From Massilia sp. Root351 (lineage in GTDB: Bacteria > Pseudomonadota > Gammaproteobacteria > Burkholderiales > Burkholderiaceae_D): a stretch of DNA of 64,000 nt. Numbering within the stretch: position 1 is the stretch's first letter; the number at the start of each line of letters is the position of its first letter. The DNA lies in NCBI RefSeq assembly GCF_001425045.1, contig NZ_LMDJ01000035.1, positions 1-64,000 on the forward strand, read 5' to 3'. Positions 9,384 through 17,685 of this stretch are shown piece by piece. The translations under genes were made by a program, and so were the position numbers. The notes below the pieces were generated by a model. That model did not search any database, was not told the DNA's origin, and saw only the letters and a list, made by a program, of their open reading frames with translations.

Positions 9384-9412
9384 AGCATAATCAGATTTTA
9401 ATAGCCTGACAA
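9384..9412 (-). promoter_or_regulatory. Sigma-70 promoter of the HD-GYP gene
   Basis: On the minus strand TTGTCA (9412-9407) and TATGCT (9389-9384) are separated by exactly 17 nt, and the gene starts at 9319. The rest of the 190-bp gap up to the J-domain gene shows no open frame that looks real. Confidence 0.65.
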
Positions 9413-9509
9413 CCCCTGCCGTCGGCCGCGCCGCATCCTGGCAACATCATGCCGAGCATGGGAAAAACGGGCCGCACGGCAGCATGCGCCGGCGTGGGCC
9501 GCAGACGGA

Positions 9510-10538
9510 TTACTGCGGCGCTGGCCGCCGGCAGCCCGCCCGGTCGGCGGCCGGGTCGATGTTCTGGTAGCGGATTTCGTATTTGCCGCTGGCGAGCTTG
9601 TCGACCACCCAGCTGTCGCGCGCCAGCACGTAGGCGTAGCGCACATTCGATTTGCGCTCCAGGTCGTACACCTTGATGAAGACGGGCGAGTCGTTGCCGC
9701 CGTTGTCCAGCGTCAGCTGCATGTCCTCGCCCTTGTTCTGGATCGGGAAGCCCGCCACGTAGCCGGACTGCGCCGGCCACGGCTCGCCGTTGGGCGCGGC
9801 CAGCACGGCCGCCTGGCCGTCGCTGTCGCAATCGGCGGCCGCCGCGGCGGCAGTGCCCGGCAGCACCACCTGCGACAGCGCCACCACCTTGATCAGCGGC
9901 GCGCGCAGCACGCCGCTCTCGGCGGCGTAGGGCTTGGCGACAGCCCAGCTGTCGGCCAGCGCATCGGCCTTGGCGTCGTGCCGGGCGCCGGGCGCCGGCA
10001 CGCCGGAGGCGGCGGCCGAGGACGACGGAGCGCCCGCCGGCGCACCGGCCGACGCGCTCAACTCGCTTTTATTGCCCAGCGCGGCGGCCAGCACGGCCTG
10101 CAGGCGCGGCTGGCCGGCCGACATCACGCCGCCCACCCAGCCCAGCATCAGGCTGGCGCCCAGCGCCACGCCCCATTTCCAGTTGCGGCGCCAGGCCGGG
10201 CGCGCTGCGCGCGGCTCGTCCACCTGCTCCGGCCAGGCGTGGTCCGGTGCCGCGTGGCGGGCCGGCTTGTGGCCGTCCTCGTGGCGCGTGCTTTCCAGCC
10301 ACTCGATCTCCCATTCCTCGGCGGCAATCCACTCGTCGTGCTCCTTGCGGCGCTGCGGATCGGCCAGCGTGCCGTAGGCGCTGTTGAGGATGGCCATGAT
10401 GCGCGCCGCCTTTTCATCACCGGGATTCTTGTCGGGGTGGTATTTCTGGCTGAGCGCCTTGTAGGCGGCACGTATGACTTCCTGCGGCGCCATGCGCGCC
10501 ACTTTCAGGTTGTCATAGTGAGTGTGTATCTTTCCCAT
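9510..10538 (-). CDS. Membrane-anchored J-domain protein
   Basis: The protein has 342 residues. An N-terminal J domain (about 5-75) carries the invariant HPD at 34-36 in QKYHPDKNPGDE, so it should stimulate an Hsp70 ATPase. A charged linker leads to one membrane helix (about 121-141). An Ala/Ser/Pro-rich spacer then leads to a C-terminal module of about 100 residues (SGYVAGFPIQNKGEDMQL...) that I do not recognise. It lacks the Gly/Phe region and zinc finger of DnaJ, so it is a type III J protein. The role is unknown; placement beside the HD-GYP gene may be accidental. Confidence 0.85.
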   Translation of the reverse strand: MGKIHTHYDNLKVARMAPQEVIRAAYKALSQKYHPDKNPGDEKAARIMAILNSAYGTLADPQRRKEHDEWIAAEEWEIEWLESTRHEDGHKPARHAAPDHAWPEQVDEPRAARPAWRRNWKWGVALGASLMLGWVGGVMSAGQPRLQAVLAAALGNKSELSASAGAPAGAPSSSAAASGVPAPGARHDAKADALADSWAVAKPYAAESGVLRAPLIKVVALSQVVLPGTAAAAAADCDSDGQAAVLAAPNGEPWPAQSGYVAGFPIQNKGEDMQLTLDNGGNDSPVFIKVYDLERKSNVRYAYVLARDSWVVDKLASGKYEIRYQNIDPAADRAGCRRPAPQ

Positions 10539-10671
10539 CGTTCCATTAACTTTTCGACAAGCGCGCCGCGACGGGGGGCCGCGCTGAATCGACCATCATA
10601 GCTGATTCCGGGCCGTCAATCCCATCTTACAACTGATGAACAGCCGATGAAAAGCATGGCAATTCGTACAA

Positions 10672-11826
10672 TTACAGGCGATGGCTGCGGTCGGCGGCGG
10701 CCAGCGCAGGCGGCAGCTGCACGTTATTTCCTATAACCAACACTTTAAACAGCTCGCCCATCTCGGCCGGCGACAGCAGCCGCTGCAGGGCATTTGCCTG
10801 TGGCAAATACGCCATAGCGTCGGACGGATCGGTGCGCAGCAGCAGCTCGCCGACCCCGGCGCCGATCAGGAAGGAGGCCTGGTTCATATAGGCCAGCACG
10901 GCGGCGCCGGCGTCCTGCGCGGCCACCGCCATGGCGGTGAAGTCGACGTGGGCGGTAATGTCCTGCAAGCCCGGCAGGTAGAACGGCTCGGCGTGCGCGT
11001 GGTGGCGGTAGTGGCACATCAGGGTGCCTTTGTCGCGCTGGTCCAGGTAGTACTCGTGGCCGGGGAAGCCGTAGTCGAACAGGAAGGCCGCGCCGCTGCC
11101 CCTGGCCATCATGCGCGCCAGGGTGGCCATGAAGCCGCAGGCGGTGCCGTGCAGCTCGGTCTCGTAGCCTTCGGGCAAGCCGGCTTCCTGCTCGGCGCCG
11201 ATCTGGCTGGCCAGCTGCTGCTGCAGCTCGCCGCCCAGCGCGTGCTCTTCGTAGGCGAAACGGCCGGCCTCCACGGTCACGTGCAGTTCGCGCCAGCCGG
11301 CGGCCGTCTTGCGCACCAGGTGCACCGGCATGGCGTCCAGCACTTCGTTGCCGAACACCACGCCGTCCCAGGCGTCCGGCAAGGCGTCCAGCCACACCAC
11401 CTGCGGGAAGGCGCGCAGCTTGTCCTGCTGGCGCGCGCGCAGTTCGCCCGACAATTCCACGATGGCGTACTGCTCCAGCGCCACGCCGGCGGCCGCCAGC
11501 TCGGTCAGGATGTCGAAAGCCAGCTTGCCGGTGCCGGCGCCGAACTCGAGGATGCGGGGCGCGCTTTGAGCGATAATAGCGCCTGCCACGCGGGCCAGCG
11601 CGGCGCCGAACAGCGGCGTCAGCTCGGGGGCGGTTGTAAAATCGCCATCCTTGCCCAGTTTGGCGGCGCCGCCGCTGTAGTAGCCCAGGCCGGGCGCGTA
11701 CAGGGCCAGCTCCATGAAGCGGGCGAAGGGAATGGCGCCCGGCGCGCGCTCGATATCGGCGGCGATCAGGTGCTGCAAGGCGTGGGACGCGGCCAGCGCG
11801 TCGCTAGAGGGTGCGGGTAGGGACAT
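10672..11826 (-). CDS. MidA/NDUFAF7-like SAM-dependent methyltransferase
   Basis: This 384-residue protein belongs to the family once called DUF185 (Methyltransf_28). The conserved start (FARFMELALYAPGLGYYSGG) and GDFTTAPELTPLFG are present, followed by the SAM-binding LEFGAGTGKL and later EVLDAMPVHLV. The mitochondrial relative NDUFAF7 dimethylates an arginine in complex I; the bacterial substrate is not established. It is divergently oriented to the SDR gene with only 33 bp between the starts, so the two promoters must overlap or lie within the genes. Confidence 0.9.
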   Translation of the reverse strand: MSLPAPSSDALAASHALQHLIAADIERAPGAIPFARFMELALYAPGLGYYSGGAAKLGKDGDFTTAPELTPLFGAALARVAGAIIAQSAPRILEFGAGTGKLAFDILTELAAAGVALEQYAIVELSGELRARQQDKLRAFPQVVWLDALPDAWDGVVFGNEVLDAMPVHLVRKTAAGWRELHVTVEAGRFAYEEHALGGELQQQLASQIGAEQEAGLPEGYETELHGTACGFMATLARMMARGSGAAFLFDYGFPGHEYYLDQRDKGTLMCHYRHHAHAEPFYLPGLQDITAHVDFTAMAVAAQDAGAAVLAYMNQASFLIGAGVGELLLRTDPSDAMAYLPQANALQRLLSPAEMGELFKVLVIGNNVQLPPALAAADRSHRL

Positions 11827-11859
11827 CCCGGCATTTTAAACAATTCGACGGAACTATTC

Positions 11860-12669
11860 ATGACTCAGGCAGAGAACACGGTCCCGGCAGGGGCCGGGCC
11901 GGCGGCGGCCGCAGTCGCTCCGGTTGCGCTGGTGACCGGCGCCGGGCGCCGCATCGGGCGCGCCATCGCGCTCGGCATGGCGCGCGCCGGCTGGGACGTG
12001 GCGGTGCACTACCGGCATTCGCTGGCCGAGGCGCAGCAAGTGGTGGCGCAGATCGCCGCCCTGGGCCGGCGCGCCATCGCCCTGCCCTGCGACCTGGCCG
12101 ACGAGGCGGCCGTGCGGCGCCTGCTGCCGCAGGCGGCCGGCGTGCTGGGGCCGGTGGCCTGCGTGGTCAACAACGCCTCGCTGTTCGATTACGACAGCGC
12201 GGCCGACTTCACGCAGGCGCGGCTGGCAGCGCACATGGCGGCCAATGTGGCCGCGCCCATCCTGCTGGCGCAGGCGCTGCACGCGGCCACGCCGGACGGG
12301 GCCCAGGCCGTGGTTTTGAATCTGCTGGACCAAAAACTGTACAATCTCAATCCCGACTTCCTGTCCTATACCTTGTCCAAGGCCGCGCTGCACACGGCCA
12401 CGACCTTGCTGGCCCAGGAACTGGCGCCGAAAGTGCGCGTGGTCGGCATCGCGCCCGGCATCACGCTGGTGTCCGGCGACCAGAGCGAGGCGGGCTTCGC
12501 CAAGGCGCACACGCAAACGCCGCTGGGCCGTTCCAGCACGCCGGAGGACATCGTGGCCGCCGTGCTGTACGCGGCCGGCGCGCGCGCGCTGACCGGCACC
12601 ACCCTGCTGGTGGACGGCGGCCAGCATTTGCAGGCCTCGCCGCGCGACGTGATGTTCCTCGCCAAATAA
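11860..12669 (+). CDS. Short-chain dehydrogenase/reductase, likely pteridine reductase-like
   Basis: The 269-residue SDR has a nucleotide-binding TGAGRRIGRAIA, the NNAS motif (VVNNASLFDY) and a YTLSK catalytic Tyr/Lys pair. The RR within the cofactor motif suggests NADPH preference and resembles pteridine reductase/FolM proteins. Adjacency to folB (30 bp gap, same strand) fits a role in folate or monapterin metabolism, which is inference. It is followed by folB and ttcA, probably as one operon. Confidence 0.85.
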   Translation: MTQAENTVPAGAGPAAAAVAPVALVTGAGRRIGRAIALGMARAGWDVAVHYRHSLAEAQQVVAQIAALGRRAIALPCDLADEAAVRRLLPQAAGVLGPVACVVNNASLFDYDSAADFTQARLAAHMAANVAAPILLAQALHAATPDGAQAVVLNLLDQKLYNLNPDFLSYTLSKAALHTATTLLAQELAPKVRVVGIAPGITLVSGDQSEAGFAKAHTQTPLGRSSTPEDIVAAVLYAAGARALTGTTLLVDGGQHLQASPRDVMFLAK

Positions 12670-12699
12670 CTCTTTATACTCTTTACTGAAAGTTCAACC

Positions 12700-13098
12700 A
12701 TGCTGTCCGCCCTGACCCACCCCCGGCTCCAAGACTGCCGCCGCCTGTTCCTGCGCAACTACGAAGTGCTGATCAACATCGGCGTGCACGATTTCGAGAA
12801 GAAGGGCGAGCAGCGCGTCCTGATCAATGTGGACCTGTACATTCCGCTGGCGCTGTCGACCCCGACCGCCGACGAGCTGCACGAAGTGGTGGACTACGAC
12901 TTCATGCGCGACACCATCGCGCGCCGCATGGCCGAGGGCCATGTGCACCTGCAGGAAACCCTGTGCGACGACGTGGTCAAAGCCATGCTGACGCACCCGC
13001 GCGTGCGCGCCGTGCGCGTATCGACCATGAAACCGGACGTCTACCCGGATTGCGAAGGCGTGGGCGTGGAAGTGTTCCGCATTAAGGATGACGTGTAA
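12700..13098 (+). CDS. folB: Dihydroneopterin aldolase
   Basis: FolB cleaves 7,8-dihydroneopterin to 6-hydroxymethyl-dihydropterin and glycolaldehyde in folate synthesis. The 132 residues show the family pattern: [31 protein letters not shown], then [14 protein letters not shown], and a C-terminal [15 protein letters not shown]. The catalytic Lys lies in the MKPD region. Its stop overlaps the ttcA start by one base (TAATG), which suggests translational coupling. Confidence 0.92.
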   Translation: MLSALTHPRLQDCRRLFLRNYEVLINIGVHDFEKKGEQRVLINVDLYIPLALSTPTADELHEVVDYDFMRDTIARRMAEGHVHLQETLCDDVVKAMLTHPRVRAVRVSTMKPDVYPDCEGVGVEVFRIKDDV

Positions 13099-14033
13099 TG
13101 AACGCAGTGATGGAAAACCTGGCCGGCGCGCCAGTGGCCCCGGCCGGCAAGTCGGCCGAAAAGATCGCACTGGAAAACAACAAGCTGCACAAGCGCCTGT
13201 GCCGCCTGGTAGGCCAGGCCATCGGCGACTTCAACATGATCGAAGACGGCGACAAGGTGATGGTGTGCCTGTCCGGCGGCAAGGACAGCTACGCGCTGCT
13301 GGACATCCTGATGACGCTGCGCGAGCGCGCGCCGATCAATTTCGAGATCGTGGCCGTCAACCTGGACCAGAAGCAGCCCAACTTCCCGGCCGACATCCTG
13401 CCGGCCTACCTGGACAAGCTGGGCATCCCCTACCACATTGAAAACCAGGACACCTACAGCATCGTCAAGCGCCTGATTCCGGAAGGCAAGACCACCTGCT
13501 CGCTGTGCTCGCGCCTGCGGCGCGGCATCCTGTACCGGGTGGCCGACGAGCTGGGCTGCAACAAGATCGCCCTCGGCCACCACCGCGACGACATCCTGGA
13601 AACCTTCTTCCTCAATATGTTCTTCGGCGGCAAGCTCAAGGGCATGCCGGCCAAGCTGGTGTCGGACGACGGCAAGCACATGGTGATCCGCCCGATGGCC
13701 TACGTGAAGGAAGTGGACACCGAGCGCTACGCCGAGGTGAAGGGCTTCCCCATCATCCCGTGCGACCTGTGCGGCTCGCAGGAAAACCTGCAGCGCAAGC
13801 AGATCAAGAACCTGATGCGCGAATGGGACAAAAAGCACCCGGGCCGGGTGGACAACATCTTTTCGTCGCTGTCGACGGTGGTGCCGTCGCACCTGATGGA
13901 CCGCGACCTGTTCGGCTTCAAGGACATCAAGGCCGACGGCCAAGCCAACCCGCTGGGCGACATCGCCTTCGACGAAGAGCCCTGCTCCACGCCGAGCACC
14001 CTGCCCGGCACCATCCCGCTGCAGCCGCTGTAA
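13098..14033 (+). CDS. ttcA: tRNA 2-thiocytidine(32) synthetase TtcA
   Basis: TtcA thiolates C32 of several tRNAs using ATP and a [4Fe-4S] cluster. The 311-residue protein has the PP-loop SGGKDS at 59-64. Cys134 and Cys137 lie in [12 protein letters not shown] and Cys222 in PCDLCGSQ, the expected cluster ligands. The length is typical. It is the last gene of the SDR-folB-ttcA run. Confidence 0.96.
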   Translation: MNAVMENLAGAPVAPAGKSAEKIALENNKLHKRLCRLVGQAIGDFNMIEDGDKVMVCLSGGKDSYALLDILMTLRERAPINFEIVAVNLDQKQPNFPADILPAYLDKLGIPYHIENQDTYSIVKRLIPEGKTTCSLCSRLRRGILYRVADELGCNKIALGHHRDDILETFFLNMFFGGKLKGMPAKLVSDDGKHMVIRPMAYVKEVDTERYAEVKGFPIIPCDLCGSQENLQRKQIKNLMREWDKKHPGRVDNIFSSLSTVVPSHLMDRDLFGFKDIKADGQANPLGDIAFDEEPCSTPSTLPGTIPLQPL

Positions 14034-14096
14034 CCCTCCCCAAATATGCACAAGCCCCTCCTGCTTTACACCAGGCGCGCACTCATCGGCTAATGT

Positions 14097-14114
14097 ATTA
14101 ACAAATTCGTTAAT
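14097..14114. promoter_or_regulatory. Perfect inverted repeat, likely ArsR-type operator
   Basis: ATTAAC and GTTAAT flank a 6-bp AAATTC centre, 18 bp before the repressor ATG. The surrounding 30 bases are strikingly AT-rich for this genome. Position and symmetry fit autoregulation by the HTH protein encoded next; this is inference. Confidence 0.6.
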
Positions 14115-14131
14115 TATCTAATTCAGTCATC

Positions 14132-14458
14132 ATGTCCCTCGACAAAGTTTTTGAAGCGCTCGCGTCTGCGCCACGCCGCAAGATCCTGGCTTATCTGGCC
14201 GAAGCGGAGATGAACACGTCCGAGCTGGCGGCGCGCTTCGAGATGAGCGCGCCGGCGATTTCTCGTCACCTGTCGGTGCTGGAGAACGCGGGGCTGATCA
14301 GCAGCGAACGGCGCGGCCAGTTCGTGTTCTACAAGCTCACCGCCGGCAACGTCGCCAACACGCTCACCAGCTACGCGCTGGAACTGTGCCCCACCGGCAG
14401 GCCGCTCAAACGTGAGTCCGCCGTCATCGCCGCTCGGCGGCGCAACCGCAAAGACTAG
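14132..14458 (+). CDS. ArsR/SdpR-type winged-helix transcriptional regulator
   Basis: This 108-residue DNA-binding protein opens with LDKVFEALASAPRRKILAYLAE, followed by a recognition region (MSAPAISRHLSVLENAGLI) and the wing GQFVFYKLT. No ArsR-style CxC metal site is visible, so the signal is probably not a metal. A perfect palindrome lies 18 bp upstream, and the desaturase gene follows after 13 bp. This suggests control of membrane lipid unsaturation, as an inference. Confidence 0.9.
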   Translation: MSLDKVFEALASAPRRKILAYLAEAEMNTSELAARFEMSAPAISRHLSVLENAGLISSERRGQFVFYKLTAGNVANTLTSYALELCPTGRPLKRESAVIAARRRNRKD

Positions 14459-14471
14459 ACCGGAGAATGCC

Positions 14472-15437
14472 ATGCCCCCGATGCCAGACAGCCTGAAACA
14501 GCACCGCGTCCAGAACGCGGACCCCGCAGGCGTGATCCGGGGCACGGTGCGCTATGCGCCCCTCAAGTCGCTGTGGTTCAGCGGCATGGCGGGCACCGCG
14601 CTGCTCGGAGGCTTCGCCACTTTCACCTGGACCGCCTTCGCCCTCTTCCTCGCCGCCACCGGCTTTGTGCTGCTGTTCGGCCACTCGCTGGGCAGCCACC
14701 GCAAGCTGATACACGACAGTTTCCAATGCCCGAAATGGCTGGAGTACGCGCTGGTGTACTGCGGCGTGCAGGTCGGCCTGGCCGGCCCGCTCGGCCTGCT
14801 GCGCCAGCATGAATTGCGCGACTACGCGCAGCGCATGCCGGACTGCCACGACTACCTGCGCCACGGCCGAGGTTTCTGGCGCGACGGCTGGTGGCAGATT
14901 CACTGCCACCTGGCGCTGGACACGCCGCCCGCCATCCGGCTCGAACCGGCCATCGCACAGGACCGTTTCTACCGCTTCCTGGAACGCACCTGGATGCTGC
15001 AGCAGCTGCCGCCGGCCTTGCTGCTGTATGCCATCGGCGGCTGGGGCTTTGTGGTGTGGGGCGTGTGCGCCCGCATCGCGGCAGGCATCTTCGGGCACTG
15101 GCTGATCGGCTACTTCGCGCACAACAACGGCCCCATGCACGCCGAGGTGCGCGGCGCGGCGGTGCAGGGCCACAACATCCGCTTCGTGTCCTTGCTGACC
15201 ATGGGCGAATGCTGGCACAACAACCACCACGCGTATCCGGGATCGGCCTGCCTCGGCCTGTACGCCGGCGAATGGGACCCGGGCTGGTGGACCTTGCTGG
15301 TGCTGCGCCGCGCCGGCCTGGTGTGGGGCTTGCGCCTGCCGCACCAGCTGCCGCCCCGGCCCGAGCTGCGCAAGCTGGATGCGCTGCAGCATTCCCCTTG
15401 CGTCGCCCCTCCGCTCATGAGCACTATCTCAACTTAA
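14472..15437 (+). CDS. Membrane fatty-acid desaturase
   Basis: The 321-residue protein has membrane helices and histidine clusters of the acyl-CoA/acyl-lipid desaturase family: GHSLGSHRKLIHDS near residue 70, RQHELRDYAQR near 115, and a C-terminal HNNHHAYP. These ligate a di-iron centre that inserts a cis double bond. The start is ATG 14472 with GGAG six bases upstream; an earlier in-frame ATG lies inside the regulator gene. It is likely co-transcribed with the ArsR-type gene and the small gene after it. Exact regioselectivity cannot be read from the sequence. Confidence 0.9.
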   Translation: MPPMPDSLKQHRVQNADPAGVIRGTVRYAPLKSLWFSGMAGTALLGGFATFTWTAFALFLAATGFVLLFGHSLGSHRKLIHDSFQCPKWLEYALVYCGVQVGLAGPLGLLRQHELRDYAQRMPDCHDYLRHGRGFWRDGWWQIHCHLALDTPPAIRLEPAIAQDRFYRFLERTWMLQQLPPALLLYAIGGWGFVVWGVCARIAAGIFGHWLIGYFAHNNGPMHAEVRGAAVQGHNIRFVSLLTMGECWHNNHHAYPGSACLGLYAGEWDPGWWTLLVLRRAGLVWGLRLPHQLPPRPELRKLDALQHSPCVAPPLMSTIST

Positions 15438-15446
15438 GGATAGGCC

Positions 15447-15785
15447 ATGAAGGTAGACATCAACGCCAACGCAGTGCAGGGCAAGCTGGAATTCGTCAAG
15501 AAAATGGGCTCCGCCGATTTCCGGGCGGCGCTGGACGGCGCCATGGAGGGTGGTCCCGCGCTGGCGAAGGATGCAGCGGCGGAGCTGGAAGCTTACATGA
15601 AGCAGACGCCCGCAGAACGCATGCGCGAGGCGCTGCTGAAGAAGCTGGGCATCAGCGAGGAGGAACTGGCCGCCATGCCGCCGGAGCAGCGCAAGGCCGT
15701 CGAGGACAAGCTGGGCGAACTGGTGGTCGAGGAGATGCAGAAGACCGAGCAGAAAAAAGGCACCCGTATCGACACGAGTGCCTGA
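15447..15785 (+). CDS. Small acidic protein of unknown function
   Basis: This 112-residue soluble protein (MKVDINANAVQGKLEFVKKMG...) is rich in Glu, Lys, Ala and Met and is predicted mostly helical. It has no signal peptide, cysteines or recognised motif. It starts 9 bp after the desaturase, with AAGGA upstream, so it is probably the third gene of that operon. I do not recognise it. Confidence 0.75.
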   Translation: MKVDINANAVQGKLEFVKKMGSADFRAALDGAMEGGPALAKDAAAELEAYMKQTPAERMREALLKKLGISEEELAAMPPEQRKAVEDKLGELVVEEMQKTEQKKGTRIDTSA

Positions 15786-15804
15786 GCGTGCCTGCGCTAA
15801 AGGA

Positions 15805-17583
15805 TCAACGCACCACGGCGCTGCGCATCACCGGGTACAGCTTGAAGCGCTCGTCCCACGATGCGTGGCGGCGGGCGAAGAACTCCAGGCGCTGGGCGGA
15901 ACTGGCGGCGAACGCGGGGTCGGTGTCCAGCTTGCGCTTGAACTCGGCCGCCACGGCCGGATCCCGCAACTGCTCGCGCGCCACTTCCTCGGCCACGTAT
16001 TCCTCCATGTACTCCTTGCGCTCGAAGGCATTGTTGAAAGCGCCCCAGGCCAGCAGCGAATCGGCGCTCAGCGGCTCCAGCATGGCCACCACCAGGCGCG
16101 ACTTGGGCTGCGCGATCGGCACGAACAGCGCGCCGCGGCCCACGTCGCGCGCTTCCTTCTGCCACCCGCCTTCCACCGCCAGCGCCTGGCGGCCTTCAAA
16201 CGATTGCGCGCCGAACTTGCTCTTGTCGGCGCGGAAGGTCTCCACCTCCACCTTGCCCAGGTCCGCGTTGAGCACCTTGTAGCTGATGCCGTGCTGCTTC
16301 AGCTTGTCTGCCACCATGGACGCCTGCCCGGCCGGCACCAGGTAGCCGCCGGCCGGCGCCGCCAGCTGCAAGTTGGGCACCACTTCGTCGCGCAGCGGCA
16401 CGGTCCAGGTCTGCGGCTTGCTCTCGTCGTAGCGGGTCCACAGCGCGCCGGACACGTCGGACGGGGTGCGCGTGTACTCGTAGCCCGCGAACTGGATCAT
16501 GCGCGTGCGGTCGGTGGTGCGGTAGCTGAGCGGCACCAGCTGGTTGCCCAGGTTCAGCGCGCGCTCGTCGGCCGCCTGCGCCAGCTTGCGCCACTCGGCG
16601 CCGTGCTCGGCCACCTGCGACAGCAGCGAGACGATGGTGTTGCGCGTGATGCGCACGCGGGTCGGATAATCCTTCCACGAATGGGTTTCCACCAGCATCG
16701 CGAAACGGTTGCGCAGCGGGAAGTAGCCGGTCGAAAAGCGCGGCGCCGGCATGCTGTCCTCGAAGCCCGACTGCGGGTCGTCGGTCTTGGCGAAGGAGAT
16801 GTAGAAATGCTTGGGATCGGAGCCCTGCTTGCGCAAGTCGTCCATCACCGCTTCGCGCAGCGCCAGGCCGGCCGGCATCAGCGCCGCGTCGCCGCCGTGC
16901 ACCGGCTCCACCTGGATCGACACGTCCGGCTGGAACTTGGCGCCATCGGTGACGTGCAGGTCGATATAGGCCAGCGGGTCCCAGGCGTTGACCAGCGCCA
17001 GCATGGCGTGCATTTCCGGCGCGTCGGCCTTGATGTAGTCGCGGTTCAGGTTGTAGTTCTGCGACGTGGTGCGCCAGCCCATGGCCAGCGGGCCGCGCTG
17101 GTTGGGACGGTTCCACTGGCCGAAGCGCTCGTGGCCGTCGACGTTAAACACCGGCACGAACAGCAGCACCTGCTTGTCCAGCGCGCCCGGCGCGGCCTTG
17201 CCCTCCAGCGCTTCGCGCAGCGCCAGGAAGCCGGCGTCCTTGCCGTCGATCTCGCCGGCGTGGATGCCGCCCTGCACCAGCAGCACCGGCAGGCCGCGTT
17301 TTTTGGCCTGCTCCGCCGTCAGCGCGCCGGTGCGCGACACGGCCAGCGCCAGCATCGGCCGGCCTTCCGGCGTGCGGCCGAATTCGAAGCAGCGCACCTG
17401 CTTGGGGTAGGCGGACTGGAAAGCCTTGCACAGCTGCTGCACTTCCTCGTAGCGGCCGGTTTCCTGGAAACCGGAGCGCTCCGCAGCGGTGACCAGCGTG
17501 GACGGGGCGGCGGCATGGGCCAGGGGCAAATGGGTCAGCGGCAAGGCGGCGGACAGGGCGAGCAGCAAGGCACTACGTTTCAT
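15805..17583 (-). CDS. Secreted M14-family zinc carboxypeptidase
   Basis: The protein has 592 residues from ATG 17583, which gives a clean signal peptide (MKRSALLLALSAALPLTH...AHA) and GGAG nine bases upstream. The peptidase_M14 core carries the zinc motif HAGE (His108, Glu111) in QGGIHAGEIDGKD, an NLNRDY segment and a third-ligand candidate in YIDLHVTDG. It should trim C-terminal residues or peptides in the periplasm or outside the cell. The gene stands alone between the convergent small protein and the S41 lipoprotein. Confidence 0.88.
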   Translation of the reverse strand: MKRSALLLALSAALPLTHLPLAHAAAPSTLVTAAERSGFQETGRYEEVQQLCKAFQSAYPKQVRCFEFGRTPEGRPMLALAVSRTGALTAEQAKKRGLPVLLVQGGIHAGEIDGKDAGFLALREALEGKAAPGALDKQVLLFVPVFNVDGHERFGQWNRPNQRGPLAMGWRTTSQNYNLNRDYIKADAPEMHAMLALVNAWDPLAYIDLHVTDGAKFQPDVSIQVEPVHGGDAALMPAGLALREAVMDDLRKQGSDPKHFYISFAKTDDPQSGFEDSMPAPRFSTGYFPLRNRFAMLVETHSWKDYPTRVRITRNTIVSLLSQVAEHGAEWRKLAQAADERALNLGNQLVPLSYRTTDRTRMIQFAGYEYTRTPSDVSGALWTRYDESKPQTWTVPLRDEVVPNLQLAAPAGGYLVPAGQASMVADKLKQHGISYKVLNADLGKVEVETFRADKSKFGAQSFEGRQALAVEGGWQKEARDVGRGALFVPIAQPKSRLVVAMLEPLSADSLLAWGAFNNAFERKEYMEEYVAEEVAREQLRDPAVAAEFKRKLDTDPAFAASSAQRLEFFARRHASWDERFKLYPVMRSAVVR

Positions 17584-17685
17584 GTATCGGGACTCCGGCG
17601 GTTGAGGGGAATGCAACATCCGGAAATTATAGAGCGAGCCGGGCCGCAGCAGGTAGCGCAGGCCCGGCCATGCCGCAATGGCGCC

